This document shows, piece by piece, positions 30,207-44,360 of a stretch of DNA of 64,000 bases. The translations under genes and the position numbers were made by a program. Position 1 is the first letter of the stretch. The number at the start of each line of letters is the position of its first letter. The notes under the pieces were generated by a model. That model saw only the letters and a program-made list of their open reading frames with translations. It was not told where the DNA came from and ran no database searches. Source of the DNA: Hexactinellida sp. DTS-2022 (lineage: Eukaryota; Porifera; Hexactinellida); the NCBI GenBank assembly GCA_028753945.1, contig JAPNXP010000001.1, positions 16,544,501 to 16,608,500 of the forward strand, written 5' to 3'.

Positions 30207-30515
30207 TCAATATATCTTTAATTTCAGTTACCAGTAACCAGTTAGATATATTTTGGATGTCACAGTGGTAATATTGACTGAAAATGTTTAGTACCTTGAT
30301 TAGTGTACAGTCACTTGCTCTAATTGCCCCCCAAGTCCCAACCCCTAATACTATGCGATTATTTTCCAAATTACTAATATATCTTCATTAAATTATTATT
30401 TATACAAGAAAACACATTATAATTTTACTCATCGACCATAATACATTAATTCTTTTTAGTTAGTAGTCTCAGTCATGATTTCTATGATATTGCTGTATTT
30501 GTCTAAATTATACTT

Positions 30516-31447
30516 TTTACTGTGCCTACTATACTATAGTATAGTGGCCCAGTATTGGAATCACTGCCTTTATTATTTATTTTATTACTGTGCCGACTAT
30601 ACTATAGTATAGTGGCAGTGCTGCCAACCCTCCCGCTTTCGGCGGGAGGGTCCCGCTTTTTGATGTTTCCTCCCGCTCTCCCGCCTCCCCTCTCAAACCT
30701 CCCGCTTTTTGGATGATTGTAAATGTAAATATTAGAATCTGAATTTTATAATTACAAGCAATATATTTTAGAAGTCTTCTCTTAATTAATTTACTCTAAT
30801 TAGCCCCAGGAACATTTTTCTCTTTTAAAATACCATAATTCTGTATATTATCTTGTATTTCCAATTTTCCATTCTGAGACATCATTTAGGAAATTTTTAT
30901 AACACATCATTTAGGAAATTTTTATTTATTTATATATTTTATAATAATTTAATAAAATGCTCACTGCTACCGTATATTTCAATATGAGAGGGTAGAAACT
31001 AATTGATAGGTAGAGAAATGTTTTATAATGCCTTTTATTCAGGTATTCTTGCTAATTTAACTAAAATACTGACCTCCCGCTTTTTCTCTCGCTTTTAGAG
31101 TATCAACCTCCCGATTTTAGATGAATCTCCCGCCACAGGTCCCACTTTTGGGATATTTTAGGTTGGCAGCACTGATAGTGGCCCAGTATTGGAATCACTG
31201 CCTTTATTATTACTGTGCCGACTATACTATAGTATAGTGGCCCAGTATTGGAATCACTGCCTTTATTATTTTTATTTTTATTACTGTGCCGACTATACTA
31301 TAGTATAGTGGCCCAGTATTAGAATCACTGCCTTTATTACTGTGCCGACTATACTATAGTATAGTGGCCCAGTATTAGAATCACTGCCTTTATTACTGTG
31401 CCGACTATACTATAGTATAGTGGCCCAGTATTGGAATCACTGCCTTG
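30516..31447. repeat. Short repeats built on the palindrome ACTATACTATAGTATAGT
   Basis: A ~58-75-bp unit (ACTGTGCCGACTATACTATA...GGCCCAGTATTGG...CACTGCCTTTATT) occurs about seven times at 30516-30615 and 31175-31447. More copies lie at 34088, 34162, 36129 and 37621. The 18-bp core is a perfect palindrome. Confidence 0.8.
30616..31174. mobile_element. hAT-like MITE, TIR CAGTGCTGCCAAC
   Basis: CAGTGCTGCCAAC at the left matches the inverted GTTGGCAGCACTG at the right. ATAGTGG flanks both sides. It inserted into one of the palindromic units. The interior repeats CCTCCCGCTTTT and its relatives. Confidence 0.8.
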
Positions 31448-32520
31448 GTATATTTTTTATCCGTATCCTCTCCTCAGAACAGAGTTATATTTACTAAGAA
31501 CTGGAATTTTCAGGACAGGTGTCTCATGGGTTACAGATGTGCACCTGGGGTCACGATTTTTTATTACATTTTTTTGGACACATTTTTGCACCTGTTTAAT
31601 ATTGAAACTGGAACAATAAATAGTACCCGAAAATTAAATTTATATGCATTCGATAGAGAATTAAATTCTACACCTTTTCACAGTGCACGAATTTTAAAAT
31701 TGTACTTAGTTTGTGCCACAATTGAGTTGCAAGTTTCCTTTGTTTACTAACACTTCAGTTCAATTGAAAGTGTTAAATCTAATTCTATTGTTTCAACTCG
31801 TTATTATTATATTGATTCAACTTGTGAGATCGAGTAGGCTTCTATTTTCTAATTGAAAACTAAGATTGTACATTCCATAACAACGACAGATTGTGTGATT
31901 ATATTTCCTTCTGCTAGAATATTATTGCACTATTAATAGACTGACGTAATTAATTATAATTAATTCAGTCAGTATATTACTTATATAGATGCTTCCAATT
32001 TGTTTATTAGGGGTTATCGAGAGTGCGGAATTGAAATTTGATAACCAAATTAATTAATTAATTATATATGACAAAATAATTTAACTTAATAATTGTAAGT
32101 TGACATTGAAATTGGTGTTATATTATAAATAATATTAATAATTATTTATACTAATTAATTAAATATCATAAATCTCAGAGATGATATAAGATAGAAACAA
32201 ACTTCAAATTTAACAATCCTTATGCCACGTAACACCTCTACAAATGGGTCCTGACACCTTGAGGTAATGATGACATCGTCAAAAAAATGTGTTTTTACAA
32301 TTTTGTGAATTCTATACTTCGAATGGGTTGGTTGGTGTTGGGTGATCACCCAACACGCACATAAAAAATGCTGACTCATCACTTATTATATTCTACTGAA
32401 ACTTGAAAATCTTTGAAATGAAGTGAGCTAAAACGAAACTTCCAACTCACTAAGGGTCGTTGCCATTATGAAACACCTTTCTGAAATAATTTAACACCTT
32501 CATAGTGATGATGACATGGC
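31448..32520. other. Gene-free flank of the hairpin array
   Basis: It resembles parts of the type-2 array units (TTTGTTTACTCACACTTCAATTT..., TTCAACTTGTAATAATTAT) but lacks a complete unit. No gene. Confidence 0.45.
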
Positions 32521-35316
32521 GGAAAAAAAATCCAAAATTGCAGCCTTTGCCAACAGCATGTTCCTTTGGAGGCACTATCAATAAACAACCAACAAAAATA
32601 TAGTGCCACCAAAGGAACATGCGTCGGCACAGGCTGCAATTTTGGATTTTATTATTATTATTATTATTATTTATTATTTTTCTCCGTAGACGGTGCCCTG
32701 GCCAGAGCTTTATAGTTGATGGGCTTAAACTTTGCATGTAGGTGCGATGGGACCGTCTAATTTGCACCTGGGGTAACGATTTTTGATTAATAAATTTTTG
32801 ACACATCTTTAACACCTTTCAAATTTTGTCTGGTCCATAACTCAAAAATTGTTTTACTAAACTCCCAAATTTTATTTCATATTTGGATTCACCATAAAAT
32901 TCTGCGTCTGATGGGTGAAGAAAATTTTCAATAAATGGTTTAATTTCTGCCATAAATGGGGGTTGAAATTTCTTTGTTTACTCACACTTCAATTTCAGTA
33001 AAAGTGTTAAATCTAATTCCATTGTTTCAACTTGTAATAATTATATTGATTTAACTTGTTAAATCCTACTCTAGTGATTCAACTTGCGATAATTATATTG
33101 ATTCAACTTATAAATTCCAGCTGGCTTCTATTTAATTGTAGCATTACTATACAATGGATTAAATTAAATTAATTTATATAAGGAATTTGTTGACTTTACT
33201 CAACTCACCGTGGATAACATTGCTAAAATAAATAACTAATAATTTAATTTATTATCAATAAGTAATGAATGGCATTAAACTAAAGATTGTTTATGATAGA
33301 ACCGTTAACATTTTACATTCCACAACAACGACAGATAAAGTGATTATATTTATTTCGCGAGAATATTCTTGCACAATTAATGTACTGACGTAATTTATTA
33401 TAATTAATTCCTTTTGTATTTAACTTATAGACGGTTCCAATTGGATTATTGGGGTTATCGAGTGCGCTGAATTCAAATATGATAGTGAAATTCGATTTAA
33501 ATTAATAATAAGTGCAAATAATTGAACTTTATTTATTTTGCTGTACATAATAATGATGTTAAATTATTAATTTATTAATTAAATATTTATACTAATTAGC
33601 TAAATTTCATTAATCTCAGAGATGATACAAGATAGAAACAAACTTTCAATTTATCAATTGGTCCTTATGCCACGTACCACCTATACAAGTGAGTCTTGAC
33701 ACCTTGAGGTGATGATGACATCGTCAAAAAAATGTATTTTTACAATTTTGTGAATTCGATATTTAAAATGGGTTATTTGAAGTTGGGTGAAGACCCAACA
33801 CTCACATAAAAAATGCTGAGTCATCAGCTATTATATTCTACTCAAACTTGAATATCTCTAAAATGAAGTGAACTAAATGGAAACTTCCGCCACTCTAAGG
33901 GTCGATGCCTTCTGTAACACCTTTTGATATATTTTAACACCTTCATAGTGATGATGACATGGCGAAAAAAAATCCAAAATTGCAGCTGTGCTGACAGCAT
34001 GTCCCATTGGAGGCACTATCAATAAACCACCACCAAAATATAGTGCCACCAAAGGAACATGCGTCGGCACAGCTGCAATTTTGGATTTTTACTGTGCCGA
34101 CTATACTATAGTATAGTGGCCCAGTATTGGTCTTAGTGCCTTGGATGTTTTTTAGTTTTTTTTACTGTGCCGACTATACTATAGTATAGTGGCCCAGTAT
34201 TGGTCTTAGTGCCTTGGATTTTTTTTTTTTAATATATTTCTCCGTGTCGCCTCCCCAGGCTAAACCTTAAGTGCTAAAGCTCTGAGATTTTTAGGATAGG
34301 TGTCTGGTTGTTGATTAATGTGCACTTCGTGGCCTGATTTTTCAATTTCGACTTGGGAAAAATTTTAACGGGACTTTTAGCTTTTTTTGTCCCATAAGAA
34401 AATTAAACCAATAACAAGAAAATTTTTCGAATCATTAGTATCAGAAAAGTATTTTGCAACTGATAGCTCTTCACGATTTTTTTAATCCGTCCTTATTTTC
34501 CTGAGAATTAGGCTCAAAGTTGCCACAATTCACCCTTAACTTTCTAAAATAGAAATTTAATTAATATTCAATTATGCAATTATTTCGTGGTTTCGATGAA
34601 TAACTACTATTTATGAATAATTCAATTAGATTCAGTGTTATTTCGATTCAAGTTATTGTTGATATCATAATTACAATAAAGAATTCTTGTATATATGAAT
34701 AGTTAATTTACATTCAATAGCTATTACTATACAAATAAATTTCTGATATCATAGTTACAATAAAGTATTCTATTTATATGAATCATTCAATTTGATTCGA
34801 TAGCTGCTACTATATAAATTGATTTCTTAGTTGTATTGAAGTTTTATCCTATATGAAAATTCAATTTCACTCAACAGTTATTCAATTTCAGAACGATTTC
34901 TGATATTCAAACAATGGATTAATGAGATGGAATATCTATTTGTATAAATATTTGTCTATGTGTGTGCTTGGTGCCCGAAATGTATTAGAGTATAAGGGGG
35001 GGTTTATAATGCATTAATAATGGAAATATAAACTTAATCCCATATGTCATTCTAAGTAAGCGAGTATGCTGATTTCAATTTTAAAACGATGACTGATATA
35101 CAAACAATGGATTAATGAATTGGTATATCTATTAAATGACTATTCGTCTGTGTGCGTGTTTGGTGCCCGAAATTGTATTAGAGTGATAGGGGGGTCTAAA
35201 ACGCATGTATAATGAAAATATAAACTTAAACTCAAGATGGTTTAAGATAGAAAGAAGCATGAAATTTATCAAACGTTCCTTTGTCCCGTAACAAATTGAC
35301 AAATGGGTGTAAACAC

Positions 35317-35703
35317 TAGGGCTGAAACGAATATACCGAATATTCGTTCGAAATGATTGAACGAATATTCGTTCGTTACGAAACGAATATTCGTTTGGAC
35401 GAATATTAGATAGAAACAGATATTCGTTGACTAATTTTGGACAACAACAAGACTTTTGTATAGCTTGGAGATATCGTAAATATAAATTCCTACCTAAACT
35501 AGCTGATTATTAGTTAACTTGTGCATAATACACTTTGTAACTATTATTATACCATTGTAACATTATGAAAAACCTATTTTCCAATGTATTTTGTCTCTAG
35601 AAATTGATTTAATGCTTAGTCATGAAAACGAACGAATATTCGAATATTCGTTCGTTTAGAAAAAGGTTCGTTCGTTACATTTCGAATATTCGTTTCAGCC
35701 CTA
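35317..35703. mobile_element. hAT-like MITE (GAATATTCG family), complete, duplication GTAAACAC
   Basis: The ends are TAGGGCTGAAACGAATAT and the inverse CGTTTCAGCCCTA. GTAAACAC flanks both sides (35309-35316 and 35704-35711). Clusters of CGAATATTCGTTCG lie near both ends. It is the reference copy for the fragments at 1-192 and 61350-61437. Confidence 0.85.
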
Positions 35704-35719
35704 GTAAACACCATGTGAC

Positions 35720-35984
35720 CAGGGGCGGATCCAGGGGGCCTGGGCCCACCCTTCAAAAATGAAATTGACTGAAATTTAGCTGAAAATGACAAAATAATTA
35801 AGAAACTTCAGCCTCAAGTTTGAATTATGGCTCATTATAAAGAAATTAGCGTTTAAAATGACTTCTGAGTGTATAACCCAAAGAAAATCTGGGGGGTTAC
35901 CTCCCATACCCCCTTATAAGTTGCTCACTACGCTCGCATTATTTCTTGAGCCCCCCCTTTTCAACATGTCTGGATCTGCCACTG
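35720..35984. mobile_element. hAT-like MITE, TIR CAGGGGCGGATCCAG
   Basis: CAGGGGCGGATCCAG at the left pairs with the inverted CTGGATCTGCCACTG at the right, and GTGAC flanks both sides. It inserted just downstream of the 35317-35703 MITE, so two elements sit in one array unit. Confidence 0.7.
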
Positions 35985-38900
35985 GTGACGTTCAAGACAT
36001 GGCGAAAAAAATCCAAAATTGCAGCTGTGCGACAGCATGTTGCATTGGAGGCACTATTAATAGACCACCACCAAAATATAGTGCCACCAAAGGAACATGC
36101 GTCGGCACAGGCTGCAATTTTGGATTTTTTACTGTGCCGACTATACTATAGTATAGTGGCCCAGTATTGGTCTTAGTGCTTTGGTTTGTTTGTTTTTTTC
36201 TCCGTGTCGCCTCCCCAGGCTAAACCATAAGTGCTAGAGCTCTGAGATTTTCAGGATAGGTGTCTGGTTATTGATTAATGTGCACTTCGTGGCCTGATTT
36301 TTCAATTTCGACTTGGGAAAATTTTTAACGGGACTTTTAGCTTTTTTTGTCCCACAAGAAAATAAATGCAATAACAACAATTTTTTTTGAATCATTAGTA
36401 TCAGAAAAGTATTTTGCAACTGATAGCTCTTCACGATTTTATTAATCCGTCCTCATTTTCCTGAGAATTAGGCTCAAAGTTGCCACAATTCACCCTTAAC
36501 TTTCTAAAATCGTAAAATCATTAATATTCAATTATGCAATAATTTCGTGGTTTCGATGAAGATCTACTAATTATGAATAATTCAATTGATTCAGTGTTAT
36601 TTCTATTCAAGTTATTGTTGATATTATAATCACAATAAAGAATTCTAGTATATATGAATAATTAATTTACATTCAATAGCTATTACTATACAAATCAAAT
36701 TCTGATATCATAGTTACAACTTACAATAAACTATTATATTGTAAATGAATAATTCAATTTGATTCAATAGCTGCTACTATATAAATCGATTTCTAATACA
36801 TAGTTGTATTAAAGTTTTCTCCTATATGAAAATTCAATTTCACTCAACAGTTATTCAATTTCAGAACGATTTCTGATATTCAAACAATGGATTAATGAGA
36901 TGGAATATCTATTTGTATAAATATTTGTCTATGTGTGTGCTTGGTGCCCGAAATGTATTAGAGTGTAAGGGGGGGGGGGGGTTTATAAAGCATTTACGTA
37001 TAATGGAAATATAAACTTAATCCCATATGTTATTCAAAGTAAGCGAGTATGCTGATTTCAATTTTAAAACGATGACTGATATACAAACAATGGATTAATG
37101 AAATGGAATATCTATTAAATGACTATTCGTCTGTGTGCGTGTTTGGTGGTCGAATTGTATTAGAGTGATAGGGGGTTATAATAGGAATATAAACTAGATC
37201 CCTTTTGTCATTCTAAGTAAACAAGTATGCTGATTTCCAATTTTAAACAGTATATTAATATTCAATGGATTAAAGCAAATTAAATTAAATTTTGAAATTT
37301 GTTTACTTAACTCAACTCAACTCACATTGCTAAAATAATTAACTATTTATATCATTTATTATCTATACATAATGAATGAATGGCATTAAACCCAAGATGG
37401 TTCAAGATAGAAATAATTTAAAATCAACAATGGTTCCTTTGTCCCGTACAACTTGTTAAATGAGACTAAACACTATGAGATGTTCATGACATGGCGAAAA
37501 AAATCCAAAATTGCAGCTGTGCCACAAGCGTGTTCCTTTGGAGGCACTATCAATAAACCACCACCAAAATATAGTGCCACAAAAGGAACATGCGTCGGCA
37601 CAGCTGCAATTTTGGATTTTTTACTGTGCCGACTATACTATAGTATAGTGGCCCAGTATTGGTCTTAGTGCCTTGGATGTTTTTTTTTTGTTTTCTCCGT
37701 GTCGCCTCCCCAGGCTAAACCATAAGTGCTAGAGCTCTGAGATTTTCAGAATAGGTGTCTGGTTGTTGATTAATGTGCACTTCGTGGCCTGATTTTTCAA
37801 TTTCGACTTGAGAAAATTTTTAACGGGACTTTTAGCTTTTTTTGTCCCACAAGAAAATAAATGCAATAACAAGAAATTTTTTAGAATCATTAGTATCAGA
37901 AAAGTATTTTGCAACTGATAGCTCTTCACGATCTTTTTAATCCGTCCTCATTTTCCTGAGAATTAGGCTCAAAGTTGCCACAATTCACCCTTAACTTTCT
38001 AAAATCGTAAATTCATTAATATTCAATTATGCAATTATTTCGTGGTTTCGATGAATAACTACTATTTAATATTTATGAATAATTCAATTAGATTCAGTGT
38101 TATTTCGATTCAGTTATTGTTGATATTATAATCACAATAAATAATTCTAGTATATATGAATAACTAATTTACATTCAATAGCTATTACTATACAAATCTA
38201 TTTCTGATATCAAAGTTACAATAAGTTATTATATTGTAAATGAATAATTCAATTTGATTCAATAGCTGCTACTATATAAATCGATTTCTAATACTAGTTG
38301 TATTGAAGTTTTCTCCTATATGAAAATTCATTTTCACTCAACAATTATTCAATTTCAGAACGATTTCTGATATTCAACCAATGGATTAATGAGATGGAAT
38401 ATCTATTTGTATAAATATTTTTCTATGTGTGTGCTTGGTGCCCGAAATTTATCAGAGTGTAAGGGGGGGGTTTATAACGCATTTATAATGGAAATATAAA
38501 CTTAATCCCATATGTCATTCAAAGTAAGCGAGTATGCTGATTTCAATTTTAAAAAGATGACTGATATACAAACAATGGATTAATGAAATTGAATATCTAT
38601 TAAATGAGTATTCGACTGTGTGCGTGTTTGGTGCCCGAATTGTATTAGAGTGATAGGGGGTTATAATGGGAATATAAACTTAATCCCTTTTGTATTCGAA
38701 GTAAACAAGTATGCTGATTTCCAATTTTTAACAGTGTATTAATATTCAATGGATTAAAGCAAATTAAATTAAATTGTGAATTTATTTACTTAACTCAACT
38801 CACAGTGGAATCTGAGTGGATAACATTGCTAAAATAATTAACTAAATAATATAATTTATTATCAATACATAATGAATGAATAGCATTAAACTCAAGATGG

Positions 38901-41900
38901 TTCTAGATAGAAATACACTTCAAATTCAACAATCGTTCCTTTGTCCCGTAACAACTTGTTAAATGAGTCTCAACACCATGAGGCGTTCATGACATGGTGA
39001 AAAAAAAATCCAAAATTGCAGCTGTGCGACAGAATGTTCCATTGGAGGCACTATCAATAGACCACCAACAAAATATAGTGCCACCAAAGGAACATGCGTC
39101 GGCACAGGCTGCAATTTTGGATTTTTTTTTCTCCGTGTCGCCTCCCCAGGCTAAACCATAAGTGCTAGAGCTCTGAGATTTTCAGAATAGGTGTCTGGTT
39201 GTTGATTAATGTGCACTTCGTGGCCTGATTTTTCAATTTCGACTTGAGAAAATTTTTAACGGGACTTTTAGCTTTTTTTGTCCCACAAGAAAATAAATGC
39301 AATAACAAGAAAATTTTTAGAATCATTAGTATCAGAAAAGTATTTTGCAACTGATAGCTCTTCACGATCTTTTTAATCCGTCCTCATTTTCCTGAGAATT
39401 AGGCTCAAAGTTGCCACAATTCACCCTTAACTTTCTAAAATCGTAAATTCATTAATATTCAATTATGCAATTATTTCGTGGTTTCGATGAATAACTACTA
39501 TTTAATATTTATGAATAATTCAATTAGATTCAGTGTTATTTCGATTCAAGTTATTGTTGATATTATAATCACAATAAAGAATTCTAGTATATATGAATAA
39601 TAAATTTACATTCAATAGCTATTACTATACAAATCAATTTCTGATATCATAGTTACAATAATTTATTCTATTTATATGAATAATTCAATTTGATTCAATA
39701 GTATATAAATCGATTTCTAGTACAATAGTTGTATTAAAGTTTTCTCCTATATGAAAATTCAATTTCACTCAACAGTTATTCAATTTCAGAACGATTTCTG
39801 ATTTTCAAACAATGGATTAATGAGATGGAATATCTATTTGTATAAATATTTGTCTATTTGTGTGCTTGGTGCCCGAAATGTATTAGAGTGTAGGGGGGGG
39901 GGTTATAAAGCATTTACGTATAATGGAAATATAAACTTAATCCCATATGTCATTCAAAGTAAGCGAGTATGTTGATTTAAATTTTAAAACGATGACTGAT
40001 ATACAAACAATGGATTAATGAAATGGAATATCTATTAAATGACTATTCGTCTGTGTGCGTGTTTGGTGGTCGAATTGTATTAGAGTGATAGGGGGTTATA
40101 ATAGGAATATAAACTAGATCCCTTTTGTCATTCTAAGTAAACAAGTATGCTGATTTCCAATTTTAAACAGTATATTAATATTCAATGGATTAAAGCAAAT
40201 TAAATTAAATTGGAAATTTGTTTACTTAACTTAACTCAACTCAACTCACATTGCTAAAATAATTAACTATTTATATCATTTATTATCTATACATAATGAA
40301 TGAATGGCATTAAACCCAAGATGGTTCAAGATAGAAATAATTTAAAATCAACAATGGTTCCTTTGTCCCGTACAACTTGTTAAATGAGACTAAACACTAT
40401 GAGGCGTTCATGACATGGCGAAAAAAATCCAAAATTGCAGCTGTGCCGACAGCGTGTTCCTTTGGAGGCACTATCAATAAACCACCACCAAAATATAGTG
40501 CCACAAAAGGAACATGCGTCGGCACAGCTGCAATTTTGGATTTTTTTTCTCCGTAGCAGGTGCCCTGGCCACACTTAAATACATGGAGGGCTGAAACTTG
40601 GCATGTAGGTGCGTATGGACCGTCTAATTTGCATCTGGGGTTACGATTTTTGATTAACGAATTTTTGACACATCTTTAACACCTTTCAAAATTTGTCTGG
40701 TCCATAACTCAAAATATGTTTTACTAAACCCCCAAATTTTATTTCACATTTGGATTCACCATAAAATTCTGCGTCTGATGGGAGAAGAATATTTTCAAAA
40801 ATATGTTTAATTTCTGCCATAAATGGGGTTTGAAATTTCTTTGTTTACTCACACTTCAATTTCCGTAAAAGTGTTAAATCTAATTCTATTGTTTCAACTT
40901 GTAATAATTATATTGATTTAACTTGTTAAATCTTACTCTATTGTTTCAACTTGAGATAAATATATTGATTCAACTTATAAATTCCAGCTGGCTTCTATTT
41001 AATTGTAGTATTACTATACAATGGATTAAATAAAATATAATGATATAAGGAATTTGTTGACTAAACTCAAATCACCGTGGATAAAATTGCTAAAATAAAT
41101 AACTAATAATTTAATTTATTATCAATAAGTAATGAATGAATGGCATTAAACTAAAGATGGTTTATGATAGAACCGTTAAGATTTTACATACCACAACAAC
41201 GACAGATTAAGTGATTATATTTATTTCAGCGAGAATATTCTTGTACAATTAATGTACTGACATATTTAATTCTAATTAATTCGCTCTGTGTTTACCGTAT
41301 AGAGATGGTTCCAAATAGATTATTGGGGTTATCGAGTGCGTGGAATTCAAATATTATAGTGAAATTCAATTTAAATTAATAATAATTGCAAATAATTGAA
41401 CTTAATTTATTTTGCTGTATATAATAATGGTGTTAAATAATTAATAAATTAATTAAATATTTATACTAATTAGCTAAATTTCATTAATCTCAGAGATGAT
41501 ACAAGATAGAAACAAACTTTCAATTTATCAATTGGTCCTTATGCCAGGTACCACCTATACAAGTGGGTCTTGACACCTTGAGGTGATTATGACATCGTCA
41601 AAAAAATGTATTTTACAATTTTGTGAATTAAATAATTCGCATGGGTTGGTAGGAGTTGGGTGAATACCCAAACGGCACCTAAAAAATGCTGACTCAGCAC
41701 ATATTATATTCTACTGAAACTTGAATATCTCTCAAATGAAGTGAGCTAAAACGAAACTTCCAACTCACTAAGGGTCGTTGCCTTTTGAATCACTTTTCTG
41801 AAATAGTTTAACACCTTCATAGTGATGATGACATGGCGAAAAAAAATCCAAAATTGCAGCCTGTGCCGACAACATGTTCCATTGGAGGCACTATCAATAA

Positions 41901-43702
41901 ACCACCACCAAAATATAGTGCCACCAAAGGAACATGCGTCGGCACAGCTGCAATTTTGGATTTTTTTTATTATTATTATTATTTTTTTTTTTTTATTTCT
42001 CCGTAGCAGGTGCCCTGGCCACACCTGTATACATTGAGGGCTGAAAATTGGCATGTAGTTGCGGAGGGACCGTGTAATTTGCACCTGGGGTTACGAATTT
42101 TTATTAAGAAATTTTTGACACATCTTTAACACCTTTCAAAATTTGTCTGGTCCATAACTCAAAATATGTTTTAATAACCCCAAAATTTTATTTCATATTT
42201 AGATTCATCTTAAAATTCTGCGTCTGATGGGAGAAGAAAATTTGTTAAAATTGGTTTAATTTCTGCCATTAATGGGGGTTGAAATTTCTTTGTTTACTCA
42301 CACTTCAATTTCAATAAAACTGTGAAATCTAATTCCATTGTTTCAACTTGTAATAATTATATTGATTTAATTTGTTAAATCCTACTCTAGTGATTCAACT
42401 TGCGATAATTATATTGATTTAGCTTATAAATTCCAGCTGGCTTCTATTTAATTCTAGTATTACTATACAATGGATTAAATAAAATAATATAATACAAGGA
42501 ATTTGTTGACTCAACTCAACCAACCATGGATAACATTGCTTAAATAAATAACTATTAATATAACTTATTATCAATATATAATGAATGAATGGCAGTAAAC
42601 TAAAGATGGTTTACGGTAGAAACAAACTTCAAATTTATCTACCATTCCTTGTGACTCGGACCAATTAACAAATGGTTTTTGACACCTTGAGGCGTTGATG
42701 ACTGGGCGAAAAAAAATCCAAAATTGCAGACTGTGCCGACAGCATGTTCCTTTGGAGGCACTATCAATAAACAAACAACAAAATATAGTGCCACCAAAGG
42801 AACATGCGTCGGCACAGTCTGCAATTTTGGATTATTCTTTCTCCGTAGACGGTGCCTTGACCACACCTGTATACATTGAGGGCTGAAATTTGGCATGTAG
42901 TTGCGAAATGACCGTATAATTTGCACCTGGGGTTACGATTTTGATCAAATAATTTTAACACCTATTTAAACTAATTATGGCTCATAACATGAAATAATTA
43001 ATATTGAGCTTGATAAAATTTACACATACGGATAGAGAATTAATCTCTACACCTTTTGGCAATTCACAAATGTTCAATTTAGCCTAGGTTTGTGCCATAA
43101 TTGGGGTGCCAATCTCCTGTGTTTCCTCACACTTGAGATTCAGTAAAACTGTTAAATCTAATTCTATTGTTTCAACTTGTAATAATTATATTGAATCTTA
43201 TTCTATTGTTTCAACTTGTAATAATTATATTGATTTAACTTGATAAATCTTTCACTATTGTTTCAACTTGCGATAAATATATATATTTAACTTATAAATT
43301 CCAGCTGGCTTCTATTTAATTGTAGTATTACTATCAATGGATTAAATTAAATTAAATAAAATATGGAATTTGTTGATTTACTCATTCACCGTGGATAACA
43401 TTGCTAAAATAAATAACTAATAATATAATTTATTATCAATACATAATGAATGAATGGCATTAAACTCAAGAAGGTTTATGATGTATACTAACTTCAAATT
43501 TATCTACCTTTCCGTGTTACTCGGACCAATTAAGAAATGGTTCTTCACACCTTGGGCGTTCATGACTTGGCGAAAAAATAAATCCAAAATTGCAGCCTGC
43601 GCCGACAGCATGTTCCTTTGGAGGCACTATCAATAAACCACCAACAAAATATAGTGCCACCAAAGGAACATGCGTCTGCACAGGCTGCAATTTTGGATTT
43701 TT

Positions 43703-44220
43703 TATTGGTAAATTTAATTGAAACCAAGGTTGCAACCAAATAGTTCAATATTCGGTTTGACCAACCTTGATACTAATGATACAAGCTGAAACAATTAACA
43801 ATACTATTATAAGATTCCAGCGTATTAATATTGGTTAAATGATTCTGAATTTCGTAAAATTAGATAGGGCAAACAATTTTAATAGGTAAATTAAATTGAG
43901 ATGCTGATTTGGAAATTGGACTTTCAAAGTTAGAATAATAAAATTTATTGTTGTTGTTGTTGTTGTTTACAAAATGGGCAGACAGCTGAATGGAAATTCA
44001 AAATGATCTTATGGCTGAGCAGGTTCTGCAAATAATCATATTAATAAAACAAATAAAATTCCATTACTTTCCAGTTAATTAATTAATACCACAACAACGT
44101 AGACGTGCTTTGATATTCTATAGTTACACAATTACACAATTGTCAAAACACAATTATAAGAAAGAGTCAGTATTAAATTAAACAAAGAAAAATTATTCTA
44201 ATTGTGACACAACTAACCAA
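43703..44220. other. Gene-free stretch upstream of NHL gene 1
   Basis: It includes a (TTG)n tract at 43950 and a fragment of the ~141-bp repeat family. Homology to the other NHL gene begins at about 44221. Confidence 0.4.
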
Positions 44221-44360
44221 GAAAAATTCCCTAACTTTCCAGGTATCACCATAGCAACCATTGACGTACTTTGGTATTCTCAGGTTACACATGTATAAGG
44301 TAGATCTGTATTAGATTAATTATATTATTTGAATAAACTCAATTCGTAACTGAACCTAAA

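Larger units (their letters stand above)
32525..43702 (+). repeat. Head-to-tail array of 0.9-1.5-kb units separated by ~120-bp hairpins
   Basis: Hairpins lie at about 32525-32647, 33965-34089, 36005-36128, 37499-37621, 39003-39127, 40422-40546, 41843-41968, 42710-42834 and 43576-43702. Each has ~50-bp arms (AATCCAAAATTGCAGC...GCATGTTCCTTTGGAGGCAC and inverse) around a ~20-nt loop. After each hairpin a unit starts TCTCCGT. Type 1 continues GTCGCCTCCCCAGG (34242, 36199, 37695, 39132); type 2 continues AGAC/AGCAGGTGCCCTGGCC (32682, 40548, 41998, 42842). No protein is encoded: the recurring 66-codon reverse ORFs are part of type 1. Non-autonomous, rolling-circle-like tandem elements are possible but unproven. 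Confidence 0.75.

Noticed and set aside
29902-30369. 155-codon minus-strand ORF
   Set aside because: No domain or signal; composition looks random, and the overlapping plus-strand frame has a better, though weak, case.
36234-39365. Three similar 66-codon minus-strand ORFs (MKSYQLQNTF type)
   Set aside because: They recur only because the type-1 array unit recurs; the related unit at 34.2 kb lacks an intact version.
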